DNA from: Nymphaea colorata
Taxonomy: Eukaryota; Streptophyta; Magnoliopsida; Nymphaeales; Nymphaeaceae
Assembly: GCF_008831285.2 (NCBI RefSeq)
Contig: NC_045145.1
Span: forward strand, 12,338,802 to 12,402,801
Reading direction: 5' to 3'
DNA length: 64,000 bases
Shown: piece by piece, positions 55,300 through 64,000 of the stretch
Layout: the number at the start of each line of letters is the position of its first letter
How positions within the stretch are numbered: position 1 is the first letter of the stretch
Notes under the pieces: model-generated
Seen by the model: only the letters and a program-made list of their open reading frames with translations
What the model was told of the DNA's origin: nothing
Databases searched by the model: none
Translations under genes and position numbers: made by a program

Positions 55300-55930
55300 T
55301 GCCGTCACAGAAGGCTTCCACTTTTGAATAATGACAAAAATAAACAAATTCTTTTTAATTTTTCTAAAATAAATAGGGTTGTTTAAATACTTTTGCTCCC
55401 GGCTCATCTCTTTTCCCAATGTCTTCTCAGAAAAACTTTCTTTGTTTCATAACAGAATAAACCCCTGAGACCACTAACGCCATCCCATCTCTTGGGCATC
55501 GTTGTGCTGCTTTTGAATCTGCTAAGAAGAACACTTATAGCAAAACCAAAAGGCCACCACCCAAATATTGAACCATTTCTCAATGTCCACAAGCCCCAGC
55601 ATGCTGCTACGTTACGCAATTTTCGGTGTACTCTTGGAGAAGCTGAAGTAATATTCTGCAACCTTCTCATTAAGAACATCATGAACAGTCATCACCAATA
55701 CTCCTGGAGGAGTTGGAACTTGGGAGGACTCCAGACAACCACTGACCATGGTTTTCTTGAAATCGATGGACCTAAATACAAAAAATAAAAATGTAAAATA
55801 TTAGAAAGTGAGAAAATCAGCAAGGATGGATGCCAATGGATTTGATTCAAATAAAATATATTGTTGACCGTTACACTCAGATTCAAGTTTGGATACGAAT
55901 TAAAACAAGTTATATCCAAATTTGAATCCG
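55300..55930 (+). repeat. Duplicated kinase 3' flank, inverted copy at 42540-43010
   Basis: See 42540-43010 for shared landmarks. The kinase tail itself is reduced to a few codons here (AGAAGGCTTCCACTTTTGAA). Confidence 0.75.
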
Positions 55931-56140
55931 AAATCAGATTCCACAATCTGAATCTGATTTTTTTCCTCATCCAAAACTGAAACCAAAGTCGGATTTGATA
56001 ATTTGAATCTGATCTAAATCCATCTTTTTCATCCTAATCTGAATCTAAATCAGATGTCACAATCAGAATCCAACCCGAATCCTATTTTTATATGCATATA
56101 TGAATTTAAATCTGAATCCATATTTTGAACTGAATCTGGC
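55860..56140. repeat. GAATC-type degenerate block
   Basis: AAATTTGAATCCGAAATCAG, CAATCAGAATCCAACCCGAA and the like. Confidence 0.6.
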
Positions 56141-56547
56141 TGGGGACAAATCCATTTGTGTGTGTCAAGTGGATAGAGCTGTAAAGCGAGTTGGTTCTTG
56201 GAGTGTTTGTTTACACCGGATGTTCGAAAACAAAATTTAGACTTGGTCACCTGTTTGTTTGAGGAGATGTAATTGTTTTTTCTGAACTTCATCCATTCCA
56301 TCTATTATTTGTTTGGGTCGGATTGGGTGTCTATAGCACCCTATCTAGGACGAGGTATTAGTGTACGTAAGAACTTTTGTCTGATCCATATTGGTATGTC
56401 AAACATTGAATAAAACGGAAAAAGATAAGAGAGTTGAGTGTCACAAATGTGGACAAAAGTGTGTCAATGGTGCATTTTGGGACCCTTCATCCATGAAAGC
56501 TATAATAGACTACCAAATTAAAGAAAAGACTTCCAGCAGAGTGATGT

Positions 56548-56815
56548 TGTAGCTGGTGTGGGCACCCCGATCCGGCCCATTAGTACTTAAAAAATATTTT
56601 TTAATTATTTTATAATTTAATAATATGTATTTTATTATTAAAAATATATTTTATATTATAAAAATATTTTAAAATTTAAAAATACTTTTTTATTATCAAA
56701 CGGTCTGGGTAGGGTTGAGCCCGGACCTGGGTTTCGGCTATCGGGCCAGGCCTGGGCCCGTTGGGCCAACCTAGACCAGGTTTTACAGAGCCGAGCCTGC
56801 CTGATAACCAACCAT
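56548..56815. repeat. GC-ended, AT-cored element
   Basis: GGGCACCCCGATCCGGCCC and GGTCTGGGTAGGG, GGCCAGGCCTGGGCCCG ends flank about 120 bases of A/T. It is absent from the paired copy at 29.3-31.1 kb. Confidence 0.6.
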
Positions 56816-57157
56816 AGTCTTAGCTCTTCTTATCACTTTCGAAAGTCCTTATATTACTTGTAGCAGTGAAATATTTTTTCCGTAGTGAAATAAAATGTGA
56901 TTAGATTGGAGCTTTCTATTGTCAAATTTCAAGGTCATGTATATTTTGCATCATCCAGACTCTATCAAATTTTTGTTCCTTTGTTCGACTGTTTAAATTT
57001 ACATGCTTTGACCAAGGTTGATCGGTTGATTACTAAGCCAAATAAGAAGTGAAACAAGATTTATCAAAAAGAACTAGCATTTCTACTATCAACAGCCTTT
57101 GCCAGGAGTTCATCGAAAATTTATAATATGCTATTTTTTAAATACAAAATCTGCCCT

Positions 57158-57173
57158 CTATATATATATATAA

Positions 57174-57238
<65 letters not shown>

Positions 57239-57262
57239 AACACACACACGCACGCACACACA
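57158..57262. repeat. (AT)n with (CA)n microsatellite
   Basis: More than 70 bases of AT dinucleotides followed by CACACACG runs. The partner copy at about 28870-28900 has only a short TATGTGTG tract. Confidence 0.95.
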
Positions 57263-57439
57263 CATACATATATGATAGACTTTTTAATTTTGATTATGTA
57301 CCAAAGTTTCTTATTAGGGATCTCTATTGTATGACACTTGGAGGCCAGAAGGGAATAATTTGAGGGGTTTGTATCTTTTGTTATTTGTTGTCTTTCTGGA
57401 GTCCTGGGATTGGAGTGGGGAGTAGGGATGTTAATGTAT

Positions 57440-57830
57440 CAAATTCAAATAGGATATATCTTGAACTATATATGTTTTTATGGATATTCACATATCCATA
57501 TTCAAATTCTGATTTGAATACAAACAATGGATCCAAAATCCAATATCACAATCTGAATTCGAATTTTGAATCAATTCTGGTTGATTTTCAAAATGTAAGA
57601 GCATTTGAAGATAACTTTTTTATTTAAAATTAAATCCAATCCGTATCTGAATCTGAATCCGAACCCAGTTGGATATATATGTACATCCAAATCCGAATCA
57701 GGATCCAGTCAGATGTCTTAATCCCGAATCTTATCCAATTTCTTAATTGGATGTTATTTTTTTTCCATATCCGATATTTTTCGAACTGGTTTGGTTGGAT
57801 ATCTAATTAAAATCAGATACGTTGACAACC
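57440..57830. repeat. GAATC-type degenerate block
   Basis: Mirror of 28310-28690 in the inverted duplication. Confidence 0.6.
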
Positions 57831-58321
57831 CTAATTTGAGAGGAATTGGCTCGATATGACCTTTCAGCTATGACTGACCTGTCCATTCAATGACAAATTC
57901 TAAAGTCCTCTTTGTTGGACTTTAACAGGTTATTTTTCATTTTAATTCTCCATGCTTTCTAACTTGATTTTGTTTAGCACTCAAAATAATCTTATTTAAT
58001 CATTTTCTTGGAACTATAATGGCTTGAGCTGCCTTTAGTCGTTCAAAGATATCAGAAATCGTGATCGCGGCCACTACATGAAAACCCCTCACCACTGGCA
58101 GGGCTTTTTTTCACCACCAACAGAGCGGGATGAAGCTACGTACATCGTAACTTGCCTCCTTATTGCAACTTGCCTCTGCATATGCTTATGTCATTATCTC
58201 GATCTTGGGTCCGTTTGGCAACAATAACAGTATGTAACTGTTCCACATATTTGTCCCAAATATTAGGCAGATTTATGTAATATTATGTTACAACATTCCC
58301 AAATCTGTCCTAAATCCTTTA

Positions 58322-58830
58322 TATTATTGGATTGGCCGGTTTACCAAACTGGCAGCATTGTCACTCGATTCAAAAAGCGGTTTTACTAATTAAGATAGAC
58401 TTGGTGCACCTTTGCCCAAAAGGTTGACGATGGTGGTCAGCCATTCCTAACTGAAGAGCAGTGTACAGAGGTTCCATTATTGAAAGTGGTCAGGTTCAGA
58501 CCTAAGGCTTATCTCAGATCCAGATATATTATCATGAAGATATTAAATGCCTGACGTAAATAATGCTACGTTCTAAACGGATGAGGGGCCATGGGATTTT
58601 ATCACTCAACAACTTCAATTATATTTTGCCTGTACTAAGAGCAGACAGTGGAGCAAGGCAGAAATGGTCTCATCAGCCAGAAGTTCAATCAATCTGTTCC
58701 CCTTGTATTGATTGACACAATTAACTACTTACAGAAGGCAGTGGAGCAATGTTCTATTGCATGCACGTCATCCCATAATCAGTTTGGTCATGCAATGGCA
58801 AGAAAACTCATTCTAATTATATATACATGT
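58322..58830 (+). repeat. Repeat shared with 6080-6345
   Basis: Contains the same three landmarks as the 6-kb copy, with about 240 extra bases in the middle. The open frame 58648-58839 has no known domain. Confidence 0.65.
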
Positions 58831-58844
58831 GCTCCTTAGGGGTA

Positions 58845-58963
58845 CTTTGACCAGGTTTGTAAAACAATCGTTCTAGTGTTAGATGAACCTGTCTCAATCT
58901 TTGGGGCAAATTCACGGGACACTTACAAAGTGTCTCTACCACCAAATGATCCCTTTTAAGTCA
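58845..58963. mobile_element. Small MITE with AGGGGTCATTTGG-type ends
   Basis: Starts near GGGGTACTTTGACCAGG and ends ACCACCAAATGATCCCTTT; the ends are imperfect inverted repeats. Inner GCAAATTCACGGGACACTTA parallels the element at 19549-19660. Confidence 0.5.
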
Positions 58964-59583
58964 TAATACACATCAAGCTTTTATAGGCTCCTCAGGAATA
59001 TAGTTATGTCTTTGATCTATTGGAAAACCTAGTTTCCAAAGTTTTATGGTTGTGACCTTATCATGAAGCTACTCATCTTTCACCCCCATAAAAAAGTTTT
59101 ACGTTGACATGTCACTTCAACAAAAAAAAATGTTACTAAGAACAATCAAAACCACGGAGAATACACCCAATAGATGTTTTCAGCCATGGTCTTGCTCATG
59201 CTCATGGCTGTTAACTAAAGTAGTTGTGGTGATAACCCTTGTGGCAACCGACCTTCTGCCATGGCTTTGACTGTGGCTGTTGCATCTATCAGCCACAGTT
59301 TACTTTGACCACTTACCATGGTTTTGACAATCTAAGTAAATAGGATATTAAATGCCTGACGAATATAATGGCTATGCGATGCACAGTGCATTTACTTAGA
59401 TTGACCCATTGAAGCCTTTGACATTCTTTGAGGTCTTCGGCAGGAAATTCTACTTAATCCTCATCATATTTGGATCCGAGATAAGCCTTAGATCTGAACA
59501 TGACTTTTGAATATTATCACATCTTTGGATAAAGACAAAATTAAAATTCCAAATTTCTTCAGCATTTAAAGTGGGACATATAC

Positions 59584-59630
<47 letters not shown>

Positions 59631-59879
59631 TTAAGTACTCTTGTATATGGTGATGTCAATGACTTATATTTGAATTGGATGTACCTTTTTGCCATATCTG
59701 AATTATCAGATGTTCACATATTCAGATTCAAATACAAATGAAAAAAGTTCTAGGTTATATTTGGACTTAATTTTTAATCAATTCATCATCAGAATTCAGG
59801 TTTTACTTTCACAACAAGTCCAAATATGACTTTTAAAAATCTGTGTCCCATTGTAATATGTTAAGAACTGGCTTCCAAA
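58964..59879. other. Spacer with loose internal repeats
   Basis: 59170-59330 repeats words like CCATGG.TTTGACTGTGGC. An (AT)n run lies at 59595-59628 and a weak GAATC-type block at 59650-59840. No gene. Confidence 0.4.
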
Positions 59880-60500
59880 AAATATTTTATGGAAAGAAAA
59901 TCCCTTCACTGAGGAGGATGAGAATTATATGCTGTGAGCATCATTGTGATATTGGAGCATGTCACATGTCATGGCCCTCTAACAAAGGACCATGTGTTAT
60001 GGACTAAAAATGATCAAAAAGACTAAAATGATGCTGTTAGTTAAATAGAAGACCCCCCCCCCCTACAAGCAACAGTGAAACTTGGAAAATCTTCATTCTA
60101 TTTCCTAGGAAGCAAATCCACCAATGTTAAGAGGAAGCTTGGTGTTATATCAAAGAAAGTAATATCTTTAATCTTTTTCAAGCATACAAAAATGCATGAA
60201 TCCAATCCCATGAACATGCCAATGGCCACATTCATAAATTATTTGTCACTAACAGTTCGAAGTTCAAGGATGTTACTTTATATTGAAGTATTGTGGGAGC
60301 ATTGCAATATGTGTCCCTCATCCAGCTTGATATTGCCTTTTGTGCAAATAAGGTTGTTTAGTAGGCTTGGCCATTCGTGACCCCTTTATCATGGGTAACT
60401 AATCATAAGGCTATGTTCATTCTCAACACATTTCATATTCACCTAAACATTATCTTCAACCTATATGTGGTGTGGTACTTGGTGAAGAAGTTAAAACTTT
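59880..60500 (+). pseudogene. Copia RT tail fragment and flank, inverted copy of 45.7-46.3 kb
   Basis: The plus strand reads FKHTKMHESNPMNMPMATF and, after frameshifts, pieces of VGALQYV..QLDIAFC. Flanks match 45680-46300 in reverse (GCATGTCACATGTCATGGCC, TTAGTTAAATAGAAGACCC, AGCATACAAAAATGCATGAA). A run of about 11 C lies at 60053-60063. Non-functional. Confidence 0.75.
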
Positions 60501-60539
60501 ATAAAGCGAAGGAAGGAAATTCATTTTAGAGGAAAGTAT

Positions 60540-63290
60540 AAACTTCGATCAAGACACTTATATATATAGAGAGAGAGATAATGATTTTTAAAAGAGAGAA
60601 AATATAGATATAGAAAAAGTAAAAGAGCAAGAGATTTTAAGCGAACATTAAGAGAGAGAAAAATAAAGATTTATAAGTGAGTGGAAGGAAATAAAGCGAA
60701 AAACTAGTAGAAGAGAGAAATTTTAAGGGGAAAACTAGTAGAAGAGCAAGAGATTTTAAGAGAAAAATGAGTGAGTGAGGGAGAGATATAAATATTTTTC
60801 AGAGAGAAGAAAACTATAGAAGAGTAGGGGAGTTTAAGAGAAAAATGTGTGCAAGAGGGAGAGAGATAAAGAGTTTAAGAGAAAAATGTGTGCAAGAGGG
60901 AGAGAGATAAAGATTTTGAAAAGAGGGAAAAAAAATTAAAGAAAGAAAAACTAGTAGAATAGCAAAAGATTTTAAGAAGAAACTGTGTGTGTGTGTGTGA
61001 GAGATAGATAGATATATATATATATATGTAGAGAGAGAGAGATGTAAAGATTTTTTAGGGGGAGAAAAGAAATAGAGAAAGGAAAATTCGTAAAGAGAGA
61101 TGTTAAGAGAATAATTATAGGGATATAGAGATATAAAGATTGTAAGAGAGAAAAAGAAAAATTGAGCGAGTGCGAATAAAAGAAGGAAGAAAAAATGATC
61201 TATTAACGTGATATTTTAACCCCTCTTTTTCTTTTTATATAGAAATTAAGATTTGGGAGATGATTTCCAAAATTTTCGACTTCAATAATTTTATCTAGGC
61301 AAGAGAGCAAATTGGGCTCGTTGATGGAGAACTTATTTTTGAAATTTAAAAAAAAAGATATATATATATATATATATATGTATAGACAAAATTAAAAATA
61401 TTTCATTCACTCTTATGTATTGTAAAACAGTATGCCTTTCCCACCATTGAGTACCGGGGAGAGAGGGAGACTAAATTATAAAAGAAAAAAAACAACTATC
61501 ATTGAAGAAGGCTTCTCTTGTGCTTCAATCCCGTTAGGAAGACTCTTTTAAAGGTGGATTACTCTTTTAAGACTACTAATAGGACGATCAATAGGTATTT
61601 TATCAACGGAATGAGGATTTGAAAGATGTCAAAACCAAGGGCGAAGCGAGGATTTTTTTTTCAAGGGTAGGCCAAATGGCCCAACAAACTTATCCGGGTA
61701 GGGGCAAACTAAACCCAAATCCAAAAAATACATACGCAACTAAAATTTTTTAATTTTTTTAATGTAAATTTCTTTTTTTTTTTTCAATTAGCTGGGGTGG
61801 GGCCACGGCCTAAGCAGGCCCCCCTTCTCTCCGCCCTTGGTCAAAACTAATCGTAGCGATAATACTAAAATGCATTTAACATCTATCTATGCATAGTGTT
61901 TTTCCTGAGTTGCACAATCCCCAACCTCAAAAATCAATATAAAAGAAAAAAAATCCCACCACAAGCTCTCATCCTCATCGTTCATCCGTCTATCAATAGA
62001 AAAATCAACTAGCCATACATGCACATTATCTACTCATTGAGATGTAACGAAGGCATACGTTCAATGGAAGGTAAAAAAAGAAAAAAAAAAAACATATCAT
62101 GCGTATTTGAGTTGTTCAAAAAAACAAGACTTGGCTTCACATTGCTCAAGCTTCTGGTGCATTCAAGAGTGGCTTTGGCCTCTAAATAAGAAATTTCAAG
62201 AGCTCTCTTACATGGCCATGGGGAGATGATAAAGGAAAAGCAAGAGAAAATGAGATTACATGTCTCAAGATGGTACAGTTCAAGAAGAGATGAGTCCTTT
62301 ACTTTAAGAAACAATGAAGCTTCCAAAATGAGAACTCTAACTTGTTGAAGAAGCTTTCCAAGGATATCCCAGGTGCTCCCCTTTCCATTGGTTGAAGATG
62401 AAGGTTGGAAAAGAAGGAGAACCCAAAGGTTGAATATAAAGGAGTGTTGAAAGAGCGAGTGAAGAATAGATGAAGGAAGAGCGATTCCAAGCTCTTAGTT
62501 AGAGGGCTCAAGGAGTTCCTCAAAGGTTAGCTTCTACCCAAGGATCAAGATGTGGGGGTTTGTATAAAGCAAAAATTCAACGTTTGAAAGAGTTTTAATT
62601 TCTCAAGACTTCTCATGAATTTTTCTTTTTTTGAATTATTTTTATTTTTATTTTGTTTTATATGTTTTGACTTGTGGAGATTAGCCCTTGGCCCATCAAA
62701 CACCCTTTGGAGGACATTGACAAGTGCTTGATGGGGCCATGCACTCTCAACCATAGCACTCGAAAGGCACCGTGCACCCTAGGCCAGAGTGCATGGTAGG
62801 CCTTGCACCCTATGCCAGAGCACTTAGTAGTGCACCAAGTGCTCTAGGCAGTGCACCAAGCGCGGCCAAAACATGGCGCAAGGGGGGAAATTGAGGGTGA
62901 CCTTTGCAACTTGCTACCCCAGGTAGGTCCCATGCAAAAAAAAAAAAAAAAGTTTAACGACAAAAATATGTAATTCTTTTAAGAGGTAAAATATTCCTTT
63001 TATAAAGCAGATCTAGCTTCATTCTTTATGATTACAGGTCCCTTTTCGATCCAAATCTAATTTCCTTGAATGGGAAGGTCCCAGATCGACGTTGAAGGTT
63101 GGATCATGGATTAGATAGGTGCTTGGCCTTGAAATATGGATTGTACATCGAGATTTGGATTATAAATCTGAGTCGAATTGAAAAGCGATGGGGAGAAATG
63201 ATGTTGAGAATTGATCCTTGGGCTCGATTCAAAGATTTGAGTCTGAATTATTTCTTCTTATCTAGATTTTTGGTTTTTTGATCTAATATA
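60540..63290 (-). mobile_element. LTR-like repeat family, copy 3 (inverted)
   Basis: Complement of copy 1, with the GA-rich tract at 60540-61200, the TCTCTTACATGGCCATGGGG word at about 62205, CTCAAGGAGTTCCTCAAAGG at 62510, and the CACTTAGTAGTGCACCAAGT region near 62820. It contains a 208-bp MITE (61634-61841) that copies 1 and 2 lack. Repeats of CCCTAGGCCAGAGTGCATG/CCCTATGCCAGAGCAC at 62770-62825 look like an internal duplication not shared by copy 1. Confidence 0.6.
61634..61841. mobile_element. MITE with ACCAAGGGCG ends
   Basis: A 208-bp element with ends ACCAAGGGCGAAG and CTCCGCCCTTGGT, flanked by CAAA on both sides (61630-61633 and 61842-61845). Copies 1 and 2 of the surrounding repeat show the empty site (TTAGTTTTGACATC near 10104 and TTAGTTTTGGCATC near 44824), which proves insertion. 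Related to the element at 1755-1952. Confidence 0.85.
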
Positions 63291-63309
63291 GACCTGTGGG
63301 CAATCCCAT

Positions 63310-64000
63310 TTGCATCCATTTGAACTTGTGATTTCAATAAACAAAATCAATCATTGTACATGTAATAACAAGTGAAACGCATTAGGCTAATGATAAGCGA
63401 TCATTGACGTGAATCTCATTTTTTCATACAAACTTTTAGTTTGAACCATTTAAATCATTCGTTATGGATGTAAAAACAAGCGAAACACATTATATTAACT
63501 GAAATACAGCAAGTAAATAACTTAAATATCTTTTATGTACATACAAGCTTGTGATTTCATTCCACTAAATCATTCAATATGCATGTTTAAGCACATTCAC
63601 GCATTAGTTTGTGATTCAAGTCATTCAATTGATCCCTTATAGTTAACCTAATGTGTTTCACTGTTTATTACTTCTATAAAGAACGATTTAAATGATTGAA
63701 ATCACCAGTTCATATAATTAAAAATGGAATCTATGCATTAATTTCATCACTAGTACTTAATCGAAAGAAATAAACTTGTCGTTACATTATTAGTACGCGA
63801 TATAAGCGATTGAAATCAGTTGTTCGTATAAACACGAGTGGGATTTAAGCGATTCATTTGATTACGCATATTTAATTGAATGTTTTTAACTTGTTAGTAC
63901 ATCCATTTTGAATGATTTATTTGATCGAAATCACAAGTTTATATGAGAATAAATAAGATTCAAGTCATTAATTTGCTCCCCTATATTTAATCTAATGTGT
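63310..64000. repeat. 115-bp satellite, continuing past the window
   Basis: The same monomers as 11399-14950: minus orientation up to about 63605 (GTAATAACAAGTGAAACGCA), then plus orientation to the end (AACCTAATGTGTTTCACT, GATTGAAATCACAAGTTTAT). Monomers here look more diverged than in the first array. The array runs off the window edge. Confidence 0.9.

Larger units (their letters stand above)
56165..58330 (-). repeat. Inverted copy of 27893-31520
   Basis: Partner of the block at 27.9-31.5 kb. It lacks that block's middle 1.8 kb and its hAT MITE, and carries its own GC-ended element (56548-56815) and a long (AT)n run. Confidence 0.85.

Noticed and set aside
42540-62240. One giant palindrome centred between the two kinase genes
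   Set aside because: The inverted pairs have different midpoints (about 49, 53 and 43 kb), so several independent events are needed.
1-64000. Integrated pararetrovirus or other viral sequence
   Set aside because: All reverse-transcriptase-related pieces fit Ty1/copia, and the endonuclease fits an L1 LINE; no movement-protein or coat-protein motifs were seen.
1-64000. True tRNA, rRNA or snRNA genes
   Set aside because: No stretch with a complete cloverleaf or conserved rRNA/snRNA words was found; the only tRNA-like boxes (50638-50710) are too close together.

Overview
This window is nuclear DNA from a flowering plant. The supporting signs are non-RD leucine-rich-repeat receptor kinases with the intron position of the XA21/EFR group, Ty1/copia retrotransposons primed by initiator-tRNA-Met (TGGTATCAGAGC site), a plant L1 LINE with a DUF4283 ORF1, a PIF/Harbinger-type MITE, and long AT-rich spacers. 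The species cannot be told from the sequence. I see no intact host gene; everything recognisable as protein-coding is a transposon remnant, a pseudogene or an orphan exon.

Layout. 1-6.9 kb: spacer, a small MITE, copia RNase H and RT fragments, degenerate repeats. 6.95-16.65 kb: a large inverted repeat with 1.7 kb arms (6949-8644 and 14957-16646) enclosing a solo LTR-like repeat, a receptor-kinase scrap and about 3.5 kb of a 115-bp satellite with an 890-bp higher-order period. 16.65-19.1 kb: a broken copy of a conserved plant gene whose leader is split by a 1282-bp PIF/Harbinger-type element (TTA target duplication) that carries what looks like the 3' exon of a cytochrome P450. 21.6-24.9 kb: an L1 LINE on the minus strand with ORF1, an overlapping ORF2 start and an inactivated endonuclease; its reverse transcriptase is missing. 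24.96-26.9 and 33.3-34.7 kb: two relatives of one composite made of a copia LTR, primer site and leader plus a LINE ORF1 fragment. 27.9-31.5 kb is repeated in inverted orientation at 56.2-58.3 kb. 39.7-41.3 kb: a copia leader and gag gene with lesions. 42.5-55.9 kb: a receptor-kinase pseudogene cluster, with one copy on the minus strand (46.7-49.9 kb) and one on the plus strand (51.9-54.3 kb, starting at a 100-N assembly gap), plus 3'-tail duplicates. 59.9-63.3 kb: inverted copy of the LTR-like/copia-fragment block also seen at 44.5-46.3 and 8.9-11.4 kb. 63.3 kb to the end: the satellite again.

The parts do not work together as a pathway. The window reads as a graveyard in which nested transposons, segmental inversions and kinase-gene duplication built the present arrangement. 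The points most worth a second look are the P450-carrying Harbinger element, the higher-order satellite inside an inverted repeat, the recurring LTR/LINE composite, the face-to-face kinase pseudogenes, and an orphan conserved-looking exon at 32.7-33.07 kb.
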